Assembly: GCA_902463235.1 (NCBI GenBank)
Contig: CABQER010000002.1
Location: 62,001-126,000, forward strand
Direction: 5' to 3'
Origin: an uncultured Faecalibacterium sp.
GTDB taxonomy: Bacteria > Bacillota > Clostridia > Oscillospirales > Ruminococcaceae
DNA length: 64,000 bases
Positions 32,977-41,425 of this stretch are shown here, piece after piece; position 1 is the stretch's first letter; each line of letters begins with the position of its first letter. The notes below the pieces were generated by a model, which worked only from the letters and a program-made list of their open reading frames with translations, was not told the DNA's origin and made no database searches. The position numbers and the translations under genes are program-made.

Positions 32977-34584
32977 TTACCTGTCCCATTTGTCGCACAG
33001 GGCGTTGATCTGGTCGGCAAATTTTGCCAGATCTTTATTTGCGCCACCCTCGTTGTGCTCGATGACCCGCAGCAGGCGCTTACCGGCGCTGACCAGCCGC
33101 TGGAACACGGTAGCGGCGCGGTTTGCACCCTCGCCGGTCCTCTGCTCCACGCGGACCTTTGTGCCCTCCTGCAGGCAGACTGCGCCCTCGGCACCGATGG
33201 CCCACTGCGCGCCGTTGTAAGGCGCACAGGCAGTAAAGCCCTGCTCGGTCAGGGTGTCCACAAAGCGGTTCTCCACCTCGTCCTCGCCGTGGATCACGAA
33301 CACCCGCCGGGGCTTTTCCGTAAAGGCGTTCACCCAGCGCAGCAGACCGTCTTTGTCCGCGTGGCCGGACATACCGGTCAGCTGGCAGATCTCGGCCTTT
33401 ACCTCGATGGGCTCACCGAACAGCTTGACCAAGTCCGTTCCTTCAATGAGGGTGCGTCCCAAGGTGCCCACGGCCTGAAAGCCCACGAAGAGGATGGTGC
33501 ATTCCGGACGCCACAGGTTGTGCTTGAGGTGGTGGCGGATGCGTCCAGCTTCGCACATGCCGCTGGCGGACAGAATGACCTTGGGCGTGCGGTCGGTGTT
33601 GATCATGCGGGAGTCATCGCTGGTCACGCTGATGCGCAGCCCCGGCACGTTGATGGGGTCGATGCCCTTTTCCAGCAGAGCGCGGGTCTGGGCGTCAAAG
33701 CAATCGGGGTCTGTATCCCGGAAGATGCGGGTGGCCTCGGTGGCCAGCGGACTGTCGATGTAGACCGGGAAGTTGCCGTGCCCCTTGACCAGCCCTTTTT
33801 CCTTGATCTCCCGCAAAAAATACAGCATTTCCTGCGTGCGGCCCACCGCAAAGCTGGGCACCACCACGTTGCCGCCCCGATCAAAGGTGCGCTGCAAAAT
33901 TTTTGCCAGCTCTGCCACATAGTCCGGCCGGGGGGCGTGGTTGCGGTCGCCGTAAGTGGACTCCATGAACACATAGTCCGCCTGCTGGATATAGGTAGGG
34001 TCTTTTATGATGGGCTGATCCAGATTGCCGATATCGCCGGAGAACACCAGCTTTGTGGTGGTGCTGCCCTCGGTGATCCACAGCTCAATGCTGGCAGAGC
34101 CCAGCAGGTGCCCCACGTCCACGAACCGTGCTTCGATGCCCGGGGCAAGCTGGATGCGCTTGCCGTACTCCACGCCCCGGAACAGGCGGCAGGCGGCCTC
34201 GGCATCCTGCACGGTGTACATAGGTTCTACCGGCTCTGCGCCGGAACGCTTGCCCTTGCGGTTTTTCCACTCGGCTTCAAACTCCTGAATATGCGCCGAG
34301 TCCCGCAGCATGATGCCGCACAGCTCCACGGTGGGGATGGTGGCGTAGATCCTGCCCCGGAAGCCGTTGTGCGCCAGCAGCGGCAAAAGGCCGGTATGGT
34401 CGATATGGGCATGGGTGATGAGCACAAAGTCGATCTCGCCGGGGGCTACGGGCAGGGGCTGGTTTTCGTACACATTTTTGCCCTGCTCCATGCCGTAGTC
34501 GATGAGGAAACGCTGCCCTGCCGCTTCCGGCATGGTGCAGCTGCCGGTCACCTCATGGTTCGCGCCTAAAAATGTCAGCTTCAA
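32977..34584 (-). CDS. Metallo-beta-lactamase/beta-CASP RNase-like protein
   Basis: 535 residues if started at the TTG (34584), where K-L-T-F-L-G-A-N-H-E-V-T-G-S begins directly and GGAGG lies 9 bp upstream. An ATG at 34605 would add seven residues. MBL motifs are T-H-A-H-I-D-H-T-G and G-H-L-L-G-S-A-S, with the beta-CASP part S-F-A-V-G-R-T-Q-E, S-A-S-G-M-C-E-A-G-R and the C-terminal H-A-D motif S-G-H-A-D. These are zinc nucleases of the CPSF/YSH1-like branch that process RNA. It has a C-terminal helical extension. Confidence 0.92.
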   Translation of the reverse strand: MKLTFLGANHEVTGSCTMPEAAGQRFLIDYGMEQGKNVYENQPLPVAPGEIDFVLITHAHIDHTGLLPLLAHNGFRGRIYATIPTVELCGIMLRDSAHIQEFEAEWKNRKGKRSGAEPVEPMYTVQDAEAACRLFRGVEYGKRIQLAPGIEARFVDVGHLLGSASIELWITEGSTTTKLVFSGDIGNLDQPIIKDPTYIQQADYVFMESTYGDRNHAPRPDYVAELAKILQRTFDRGGNVVVPSFAVGRTQEMLYFLREIKEKGLVKGHGNFPVYIDSPLATEATRIFRDTDPDCFDAQTRALLEKGIDPINVPGLRISVTSDDSRMINTDRTPKVILSASGMCEAGRIRHHLKHNLWRPECTILFVGFQAVGTLGRTLIEGTDLVKLFGEPIEVKAEICQLTGMSGHADKDGLLRWVNAFTEKPRRVFVIHGEDEVENRFVDTLTEQGFTACAPYNGAQWAIGAEGAVCLQEGTKVRVEQRTGEGANRAATVFQRLVSAGKRLLRVIEHNEGGANKDLAKFADQINALCDKWDR

Positions 34585-34707
34585 TGCAAAACACCTCCGG
34601 TTCATTTTATGGCTTTAGTATAGCATATTTTTAAGGTACACGCCGCACAAATCTGCGGGAAGTTTACGGGCATAATGCTGAATTGCAGAAAAAATTTTTA
34701 TACAATC

Positions 34708-34735
34708 TTGACAAACCACCCTGTTCTGTTATAAA
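34708..34735 (+). promoter_or_regulatory. Promoter of typA
   Basis: TTGACA (34708-34713), a 16-bp spacer, TATAAA (34730-34735), about 63 bp before the ATG. Confidence 0.75.
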
Positions 34736-34798
34736 CTTAGGATTGTATGACGTTCGTTCGTATTTTATGAGTCTTTTTAAATAGAGAGGTAGAAATTT

Positions 34799-36622
34799 AT
34801 GGTTCGTAACGATTTGCGCAACGTTGCCATTATCGCTCACGTTGACCACGGCAAGACCACCCTGGTGGATGCCCTGCTGCGTCAGAGCGGCGCTTTCCGC
34901 GACAATCAGGCCGTGGCCGAGCGTGTGATGGACAGCGGCGATATCGAGCGTGAGCGCGGCATCACCATTCTGGCTAAGAACTGCTCCTGCACCTACAAGG
35001 GCGTTAAGATCAACATCGTCGACACCCCGGGCCACGCCGACTTTGGCGGCGAGGTGGAGCGCGTGCTGAAGATGGTCAACGGCGTGCTGCTGCTGGTGGA
35101 CGCTGCCGAGGGCTGCATGCCCCAGACCCGCTTTGTGCTGCAGAAGGCTCTGCAGCAGAACCTGAGCCTTGTGGTGGCTATCAACAAGATTGACCGTCCC
35201 GATGCCCGCATCAAGGAAGTCATCGACGAGGTGCTGTACCTGCTGATGGATCTGGGCGCTACCGACGAGCAGCTGGAGTGCCCCATCCTGTTCTGCTGCG
35301 GCCGTCAGGGCACTGCAAGCCTTGACCCCGATGTGCCCGGCACCGACCTGATCCCCCTGTTCGACACCCTGCTGAGCACCATCAAGCCGCCCGAGGGTGA
35401 CCCTGAGGCTCCCTTCCAGATGCTGGTGTCCTCTGTGGACTACAACGAGTTCGTGGGCCGTATCGGCATCGGCCGCATCCAGAACGGCGTCGCCAAGGTG
35501 GGCGAGGAAGTTGTCGTCTGCGACTGGCACAACCCCGACCTGAAGATGCGCGGCCGCCTGACCAAGCTGTACGACTTCCAGGCAAACGGCCGTCAGCCCT
35601 GCGATAACATCACCGCAGGCGATATCGTGGCTTTCTCCGGTCTGCCGGATGTGACCATCGGCAATACCCTGTGCAGCCCCGCTCAGATCGAGCCGCTGCC
35701 CTTCGTCAAGATCAACGACCCCACTGTGGAGATGACCTTCTCCGTCAACGACAGCCCGCTGGCAGGCCGCGAGGGCAAGTACGTCACCAGCCGCCAGATC
35801 CGTGACCGTCTGCAGAAGGAACTGCTGAAGGACGTTGCCCTGAAGGTGGAGGACTCCCCCACGACCGATTCCTTCCGCGTCATGGGCCGTGGTGAGATGC
35901 ACCTGTCCATCCTGATCGAGACCATGCGCCGCGAGGGCTACGAGCTGCAGGTCTCTCCCCCGCACGTTCTGACCAAGGTCATCGACGGCAAGACCTACGA
36001 GCCTATGGAGCACGTTGTCATCGACGTGCCCACCCAGTATCAGGGTGCTGTCATGACCGGTCTGGGCCAGCGCAAGGCCATCCTGCAGCAGATGGAGTCT
36101 CTGGGCTCCGACCGTGTGCGTCTGGAGTTCCGTATGCCCAGCCGCGGCCTGTTCGGCTACCGCAACCAGTTCCTGACCGATACCCACGGCGAGGGCATCA
36201 TCAACCAGATCTTTGACGGCTACGATGTCTGGGCTGGCATGATCGCCAACCGCTCCACCGGCTCTCTGGTCAGCTTTGAGACCGGTGATGCCGTCACTTA
36301 CGGCCTGTACAACGCCCAGCAGCGCGGCACCCTGCTTATCGGTGCTGGCGAGAAGGTGTACGAGGGCATGGTCATCGGCTACACCGCTTCCGGCGAGGAT
36401 GTGGACGTGAATGTCTGCAAGACCAAGCACCTGACCAACACCCGCTCTTCCGGCTCTGACGACGCGCTGCGCCTGATCCCGGTCAGCAAGCTGAGCCTCG
36501 AGGGCTGCTTGGAGTTCCTGGCACAGGACGAGCTGCTGGAGGTCACCCCGGAGAATCTGCGCATCCGCAAGCAGATCCTGAACCACGACCAGCGCATGAA
36601 GGCCAAGAGCAAGCTGAAGTAA
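34799..36622 (+). CDS. typA: Translational GTPase TypA/BipA
   Basis: 607 residues, the standard TypA length. G1 is A-H-V-D-H-G-K-T-T, G2 R-G-I-T-I, G3 D-T-P-G-H-A-D-F-G-G, G4 N-K-I-D. EF-G-like domains II, III and V and the TypA-specific C-terminal domain follow. It binds the ribosome and aids large-subunit assembly, stress and cold growth. It has its own promoter and a strong terminator, so it is a single-gene unit. Codon use is strongly biased, as in highly expressed genes. GAGAGG precedes the ATG. Confidence 0.98.
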   Translation: MVRNDLRNVAIIAHVDHGKTTLVDALLRQSGAFRDNQAVAERVMDSGDIERERGITILAKNCSCTYKGVKINIVDTPGHADFGGEVERVLKMVNGVLLLVDAAEGCMPQTRFVLQKALQQNLSLVVAINKIDRPDARIKEVIDEVLYLLMDLGATDEQLECPILFCCGRQGTASLDPDVPGTDLIPLFDTLLSTIKPPEGDPEAPFQMLVSSVDYNEFVGRIGIGRIQNGVAKVGEEVVVCDWHNPDLKMRGRLTKLYDFQANGRQPCDNITAGDIVAFSGLPDVTIGNTLCSPAQIEPLPFVKINDPTVEMTFSVNDSPLAGREGKYVTSRQIRDRLQKELLKDVALKVEDSPTTDSFRVMGRGEMHLSILIETMRREGYELQVSPPHVLTKVIDGKTYEPMEHVVIDVPTQYQGAVMTGLGQRKAILQQMESLGSDRVRLEFRMPSRGLFGYRNQFLTDTHGEGIINQIFDGYDVWAGMIANRSTGSLVSFETGDAVTYGLYNAQQRGTLLIGAGEKVYEGMVIGYTASGEDVDVNVCKTKHLTNTRSSGSDDALRLIPVSKLSLEGCLEFLAQDELLEVTPENLRIRKQILNHDQRMKAKSKLK

Positions 36623-36646
36623 TTTTACAAAAGCATCCTTATTCTA

Positions 36647-36690
36647 GCGGCGCAGAAGCACCTACGGGCGTTTCTGCGCTGCTTTTTTTG
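36647..36690 (+). terminator. Terminator of typA
   Basis: GCGGCGCAGAAGC and GTTTCTGCGCTGC form a stem ending in seven Ts. Confidence 0.9.
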
Positions 36691-36699
36691 TACCCGGCA

Positions 36700-36795
36700 A
36701 TTGCCAGCCGTCCCCTCGGGGAAGGTGGCTTGACGCGCAGCGGCAAGACGGAAGGGGTTCTGCCAACTGCCCCCTTCCCGGGGAAGCCTTGAGAG
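36700..36795. repeat. Intergenic repeat-like element
   Basis: Short inverted GC-rich segments (GCCGTCCCCTCGGGGAAGG and CCCCCTTCCCGGGGAAGCC) with no gene. It resembles the short palindromic repeats seen elsewhere in this window but has no second copy here. Confidence 0.4.
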
Positions 36796-36828
36796 GAAAA
36801 ATGATTTCCGAATTTTTGCAAAAAAGGC

Positions 36829-36857
36829 TTGCAAAAGTGCAGTGACTGCGGTATAAT
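36829..36857 (+). promoter_or_regulatory. Promoter of tRNA-Asn
   Basis: TTGCAA (36829-36834), a 17-bp spacer, perfect TATAAT (36852-36857), 21 bp before the tRNA. Confidence 0.85.
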
Positions 36858-36878
36858 ATTTCTCGCAGTCACCGATAT

Positions 36879-36955
36879 GCCTCTTTAGCTCAGTCGGTTA
36901 GAGCACCTGACTGTTAATCAGGGTGTCGCCTGTTCGAGTCAGGCAAGAGGCGCCA
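36879..36955 (+). tRNA. tRNA-Asn (GTT anticodon)
   Basis: 77 nt with encoded CCA. Acceptor GCCTCTT/AAGAGGC, D-arm AGCTCAGTCGGTTAGAGC, anticodon arm CCTGA-CTGTTAA-TCAGG giving GTT (asparagine), T-arm CTGTTCGAGTCAG. Confidence 0.97.
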
Positions 36956-36957
36956 GC

Positions 36958-36990
36958 AAAGCGATGGATATTTTCCATCGCTTTTTTTGT
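36958..36990 (+). terminator. Terminator of tRNA-Asn
   Basis: AAAGCGATGGA and TCCATCGCTTT around a short loop, ending in seven Ts. Confidence 0.9.
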
Positions 36991-37041
36991 TTTTCTGTAT
37001 CTTTTTTCACCCATTCTTAACGGTTCTTAAAAAATATCGCC

Positions 37042-37070
37042 TTGAAGAACCCTAGTGGATGTGGTATACT
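37042..37070 (+). promoter_or_regulatory. Promoter of the C39 exporter gene
   Basis: TTGAAG (37042-37047), a 17-bp spacer, TATACT (37065-37070). It implies a leader of about 215 nt before the ATG. Confidence 0.75.
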
Positions 37071-37137
37071 TTTATAAGTTTATAGGCGTGGAAAAGGCAC
37101 TGCGCAGCCCGCACAGCTTTTTCTGCCCCACAGACAG

Positions 37138-37184
37138 GCGCTCCCCCCCGGTCAGAAGGCTGCCGTGCAGGAGCGCAGTTTTTT
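37138..37184 (+). promoter_or_regulatory. Terminator-like hairpin in the exporter leader
   Basis: GCGCTCC (37138-37144) pairs with GGAGCGC (37170-37176), and six Ts follow. CTGCGC upstream (about 37100-37105) could pair instead with GCGCAG of the 3' arm, so an attenuator is possible. The ligand or signal is unknown. Confidence 0.5.
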
Positions 37185-37290
37185 CGTTGGTCAAATCAGC
37201 AGGCCGGCCGGTAGCTTTGTGCGGCAAACACGGGGCGGCAGGGCAGCTTGGTGTCGTTTGAATAAATCTTGAGAGTAAAAGGAAACATCT

Positions 37291-39627
37291 ATGCGTTATA
37301 CCTACGTCCGGCAGCACGATACCACCGACTGTGCGGCTGCCTGTCTGGCCATGGTGTGCCTGCACTACAAAAAGGAAGTTACCATCACCCGCCTGCGGGA
37401 TATGATGGGCACCGACCTGAAAGGCACCAACCTTGTAGGCCTGCAAAAAGCCGCCAATGAGCTTGGTTTTACCACCGCCGCAGTCCGCGTGGACCGCGAA
37501 AACTTCCTGAGCGATTTCTCGCTTCCCTGCATTGCACAGGTCATCACCGACCAGGGCTTGGCTCACTTTGTTGTAGTGTTTAAAAAGACCACCATCAAGG
37601 ATGACGGCGCGCGCCGCAAGCACATGTTGCAGGACGCCGAAGCCCGCAAGGAAGAAGAGGAAAAAGGCAAAAAGCATAAGTGCAAGGATTACGTCATCAT
37701 CGGCGACCCCGGCACGGAGCTGAAAAAAATCAGTCTGGACGAGTTCTACAAGAACTTTACCGGCGTTCTGCTGCTGTTGAACCCTACCTCGGAGTTCAAG
37801 GGCGGCAAGATCGAAAAGGGCGGCATGATGAAGCGGTATATCAACCTGCTGCTGCCCCAGAAAAAGCTGTTCTTCTACGCCATCCTCAGCTCGGTCATCA
37901 CCACCATCCTGGGCATCGCGTCCTCCATGTTCAATAAGATCCTGATGGACGAGGTGCTGCCCTACGGGCTGAACAACCTGCTGGTCACATTGATCTTAGT
38001 GTTCAGCGTGGTCAGCATTACCAGTACCCTGATCGGCTTTGTGCGCCAATGGGTGCTGATCCATCTGTCCATCAAGATCGATATCCCGCTGATGCTGGGT
38101 TACTTCGGGCACATCTTCAACCTGCCCATGAAGTTCTTTGCCACCCGCAAAACCGGTGATATCACCACCCGTTACTCGGACGCAAACACCATCAAGTCCA
38201 TCTTTACCAGCATTGCGCTGAGCCTTGTGATGGATATCTCCATGGCCGTCATCACCGGCATCATCCTGTTCCGCATGAACGCCATGCTGTTCTCCATCTC
38301 GCTGTTCATGGCGCTGGTCAGCATCCTGCTGGTGCTGATCTACAAGCAGCCCTATAAAAAGATCAATGAAGAGAGCATGGCACAGTCTGCTGCGCTGAAC
38401 AGCCAGATGATCGAGAGCCTGCGCGGCATCGAGACCGTCAAGTGCAACGCCAACGAGCAGACCGAGCTGGACAATCTGGAACGCGAGTACATGAAGAGCC
38501 TGAAGATCAGCCTGCGTTCCAGCCGCATCAGTACCACGCAGGGTCTGATCTCCTCCTTCATCTCCACCGGCTTCAGTATGCTGACCACCTATGTGGGCAT
38601 CAGTCAGGTGCTGAACGGTGAGATGACGCTGGGCGGCTTTATGGCGTTCAGCACCCTGTCCGGCTACTTCACCTCTCCCCTGAGCAACCTGATCGGTCTG
38701 CAGATGCAGATCCAGGAGGCCAGCATCTCCATGAAACGTCTGACCGAGATCATGGACTACCCCGCCGAGTACGAGACCGCCGACGGCGTGGAACAGAGCG
38801 AACTGGACAAGGTAGAGGGCGACATCGAGTTCAAGGACGTCACCTTCCGCTACGGCAACCGTGCCCCTGCACTGGATCATGTCAGCTTCACCATTCCCGC
38901 CGGTAAAAAGGTGGCGTTGGTGGGCGGCAGCGGCAGCGGCAAATCCACCATTACCAAGCTGCTGCTGAAGTATTACGACCCCGAGGACGGCGAGATCGAC
39001 ATTAACGGTGCAAATCTGGCCGAGTACACCAACAGTTCGGTGCGCCGCGCCATTGCCTATGTGCCCCAGAACATCGAGCTGTTCAGTAAAACCATCTACG
39101 ACAACATCCGCATCTCCCGCATGGATGCCACGCTGGACGAGGTGAAGGAAGCTGCCAAGAAGGCCGATGCCCATGAGTTTATCCGTCATCTGCCGCTGCA
39201 GTACAACACCTATCTGGAGGAAGCCGGTAACGGTCTGTCCGGCGGTGAGAAGCAGCGTATCGCACTGGCGCGCGCCTTCCTGAAGGACTCTAACCTCTAC
39301 ATTCTGGACGAGTCCACCAGTAATCTGGACTTCGCCACCGAAACGCTGATTTTCAACATGATCTACGAGCAGCTGGCAGACCGTTCCATGCTGATCGTGG
39401 CGCACCGCCTTTCCACCATCCGTGACTGTGACCTGATCCTTGTGATGGATCACGGCAAGATCGTGGAGCGCGGCACCCATGATGAACTGCTGGCAAAGGA
39501 TGGCCGCTATGCCGAGCTGTGGAACATGCAGCAGGGCATCTTCCGCAAGCGCAAGCCCGAGCCTGTTGAACAGCTGCCCGGCGCTACGTTGGAAGAGGAC
39601 GACGACGGCGAGTCCATCACCTACTGA
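37291..39627 (+). CDS. C39-peptidase ABC exporter (PCAT/bacteriocin-type)
   Basis: 778 residues. Residues 1-160 form a C39 papain-like peptidase with Cys14 (T-T-D-C-A-A-A-C), His92 (L-A-H-F-V-V-V) and Asp139 (I-I-G-D-P), so it should be active. A charged insert of about 32 residues (roughly 100-132) lies between His and Asp. Six membrane helices (about 185-460) follow, then an ATPase with G-G-S-G-S-G-K-S-T (about 545), L-S-G-G-E-K-Q-R and L-Y-I-L-D-E-S-T. The family cuts double-Gly leader peptides during export. An HlyD-type partner is downstream. No precursor peptide was found. Confidence 0.93.
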   Translation: MRYTYVRQHDTTDCAAACLAMVCLHYKKEVTITRLRDMMGTDLKGTNLVGLQKAANELGFTTAAVRVDRENFLSDFSLPCIAQVITDQGLAHFVVVFKKTTIKDDGARRKHMLQDAEARKEEEEKGKKHKCKDYVIIGDPGTELKKISLDEFYKNFTGVLLLLNPTSEFKGGKIEKGGMMKRYINLLLPQKKLFFYAILSSVITTILGIASSMFNKILMDEVLPYGLNNLLVTLILVFSVVSITSTLIGFVRQWVLIHLSIKIDIPLMLGYFGHIFNLPMKFFATRKTGDITTRYSDANTIKSIFTSIALSLVMDISMAVITGIILFRMNAMLFSISLFMALVSILLVLIYKQPYKKINEESMAQSAALNSQMIESLRGIETVKCNANEQTELDNLEREYMKSLKISLRSSRISTTQGLISSFISTGFSMLTTYVGISQVLNGEMTLGGFMAFSTLSGYFTSPLSNLIGLQMQIQEASISMKRLTEIMDYPAEYETADGVEQSELDKVEGDIEFKDVTFRYGNRAPALDHVSFTIPAGKKVALVGGSGSGKSTITKLLLKYYDPEDGEIDINGANLAEYTNSSVRRAIAYVPQNIELFSKTIYDNIRISRMDATLDEVKEAAKKADAHEFIRHLPLQYNTYLEEAGNGLSGGEKQRIALARAFLKDSNLYILDESTSNLDFATETLIFNMIYEQLADRSMLIVAHRLSTIRDCDLILVMDHGKIVERGTHDELLAKDGRYAELWNMQQGIFRKRKPEPVEQLPGATLEEDDDGESITY

Positions 39628-39708
39628 CCGCACCGCATCCACAGCCTTTGCCCGGATGCTGCATAAGCTTTTTCCCGCCCGGCGGGAAACCGAAGAATGC
39701 CTCGTTAT

Positions 39709-39747
39709 GGTGTGCCCGGAGGCAGACGCTTCCGGGCACCTTTTTGT
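39709..39747 (+). terminator. Terminator after the C39 exporter gene
   Basis: GGTGTGCCCGGA and TCCGGGCACC form a stem followed by TTTTTG. It separates the exporter from the next three genes, which may have their own promoter near 39770 (TATAAC). Confidence 0.8.
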
Positions 39748-39792
39748 TTCGGCTCACATTAAAAAATATAACAGGATTAGGGGTAATTTATC

Positions 39793-40248
39793 ATGAACGA
39801 GATTAAAGTTGCTGAAAACAAAACGCTTAAGCTGACCAACGTTCTCTCCCGCCTTGTGCGCCCGGAGGAGCTGGGCAATCTGCCGGTCATCCTGACCCAG
39901 ATGCAGAACTTTATGAAGAGCAACGGCGCACAGCCTATCGGCCCGCTGGTGCAGGCGGTAAAGATGGGTACCGGCCCGGATCATGTGCCGGAGCTGTACA
40001 TGATGCAGCAGGCCACCCAGATGATCACCCAGATGGAGCCCGGCTATCACATGGACGCTGTGCTGCGGGTGAAAAACTGCCTGTACGCCCACTACACCGG
40101 CCCGATGAGCCACAACCAGCTGGCCACTGCAAAGCTGCAGATCATGGCCTTTGAAAACGACATCAAGCTGACCGGCGACAACTATACCATCTATGTCAAT
40201 CAGGACGATGACGATGCTGTGATCGACGTATTTATGGAGACCAAATAA
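39793..40248 (+). CDS. GyrI-like (effector-binding domain) protein
   Basis: 151 residues. The second half fits the GyrI/SOUL-type effector-binding fold: C-L-Y-A-H-Y-T-G-P-M-S, A-K-L-Q-I-M-A-F-E-N-D-I, then Y-T-I-Y-V-N-Q-D-D-D-D-A-V-I-D-V-F-M-E. The first half has the matching strand-helix unit with N-G-A-Q-P-I-G-P-L-V. There is no DNA-binding domain, signal peptide or membrane segment, so it is cytosolic. It ends two bases before the HlyD-type gene starts. The family assignment is by pattern only and the role in this locus is unknown. Confidence 0.55.
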   Translation: MNEIKVAENKTLKLTNVLSRLVRPEELGNLPVILTQMQNFMKSNGAQPIGPLVQAVKMGTGPDHVPELYMMQQATQMITQMEPGYHMDAVLRVKNCLYAHYTGPMSHNQLATAKLQIMAFENDIKLTGDNYTIYVNQDDDDAVIDVFMETK

Positions 40249-40250
40249 TT

Positions 40251-41363
40251 ATGACGACAACCATTCAGAACCTTTCGGATCTGCAGGACCGCCGGATCAT
40301 GATGGACAAAAAGCTGCCCCCTTACGGGTACGCCTTTGTCATTCTGACCGGCCTGTTCATGATCTTTCTGGTGATCTGGAGCACCCAGACCAACCGCATC
40401 TATGTCAGCCAGAACAGCGGTGTGGTGCAGGCCGCCAATAAGACCTACATCATGTCCAGCTACTCCGGCTCCATCACCGAGCTGTATGTCTCCGAGGGCA
40501 GCTATGTGAACGAGGGTGACCTGATCGCCCGGCTGAAGAGCACTGATCTGGATATGCAGAAGGACAACCTGCAAAGCCAGCTGGATATCTACCAGAAACA
40601 GCTGGACCAGTACAACAAGCTGCTCAAGTGCATTCAGGACGACACCAACTACTTCGACGAGACCAACGCCGACGATCAGCCCTACTACTATCAGTACCAG
40701 ACCTACAAAAGTCAGGTATCGCAAAAGACCTTTGACGCCACCACCTATCAGGCTGCCGGTTACTCCGACACCCAGATCAAGGCTTTGATGGAGCAGAACC
40801 AGAGCGAGCTGGAGTCTTTGTACTACTCCACCATGCAATCCATCTCCCAGAGCATTACCAGTGCGCAGGTCAATGTGGATAACCTGCAGGCGCAGCTGGA
40901 TTCTTTGAACACTGGCGCCAACGATTACTTCATCTACGCGCCCACCTCCGGTGTGATCCATATGGACACTCCTTACAAGGAGGGCATGGTGCTGAGCGCC
41001 GGTTCCGCGCTGGCTACCGTTGCCAGCGAGAACGATGATCTGGAGATCATGGCCATGGTGACGGTGAACGACCGTCCCCTGCTGCACGTCGGCGACCCCT
41101 GCAAAATCGCCATCACCGGCCTGTCGGAGTACTCCTACGGCACCCTGACCGGCACTGTCACCTCCATTGACAGCGACGTGACCGCCAGCAGCAGCGCTTC
41201 CTATTACAAGATGACCATCAAGCCCGACGCCACCTATGTGGTGAGCCGCAGCGGCGACAAGGTGGATCTTTCCAACGGTATGAGCGTGACCGCCCGCGTG
41301 GAATACGATCAGGTCACCTATTTTGAGTATGCCATGGAGGCTCTGGGCGTGCTGTTCCGCTAA
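40251..41363 (+). CDS. HlyD-type membrane-fusion adaptor
   Basis: 370 residues. One N-terminal transmembrane helix (about residues 26-45, Y-A-F-V-I-L-T-G-L-F-M-I-F-L-V-I-W). A lipoyl-like half (G-S-I-T-E-L-Y-V-S-E-G-S-Y-V-N-E-G-D) and a Gln/Tyr-rich coiled-coil (about 95-215) come next. The second lipoyl half is A-P-T-S-G-V-I-H, followed by a beta-barrel with V-G-D-P-C-K-I-A-I. Such adaptors serve C39 ABC exporters in Gram-positives. It follows the GyrI-like gene by two bases and should work with the exporter at 37291. Confidence 0.88.
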   Translation: MTTTIQNLSDLQDRRIMMDKKLPPYGYAFVILTGLFMIFLVIWSTQTNRIYVSQNSGVVQAANKTYIMSSYSGSITELYVSEGSYVNEGDLIARLKSTDLDMQKDNLQSQLDIYQKQLDQYNKLLKCIQDDTNYFDETNADDQPYYYQYQTYKSQVSQKTFDATTYQAAGYSDTQIKALMEQNQSELESLYYSTMQSISQSITSAQVNVDNLQAQLDSLNTGANDYFIYAPTSGVIHMDTPYKEGMVLSAGSALATVASENDDLEIMAMVTVNDRPLLHVGDPCKIAITGLSEYSYGTLTGTVTSIDSDVTASSSASYYKMTIKPDATYVVSRSGDKVDLSNGMSVTARVEYDQVTYFEYAMEALGVLFR

Positions 41364-41425
41364 TACGGACTGCACAGCACGGCAGGATGTCCCCTTTTAC
41401 AACACCCCAAAGAGGTACAAACAAC

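Noticed and set aside
34664..36586. 640-codon open frame on the minus strand
   Set aside because: It is the antisense of typA, a highly biased gene whose codon use keeps the opposite strand open.
37055..37261. 68-codon open frame before the C39 exporter, considered as a precursor peptide
   Set aside because: Its ATG lies upstream of the -10 box and so is not on the transcript; it has no Gly-Gly leader.
37996..39642. 548-codon open frame opposite the ABC exporter, and similar long frames opposite dnaX, glyA, the Big_2 gene, glmS and relA
   Set aside because: All are mirror frames of strongly supported genes without ribosome-binding sites or family motifs.
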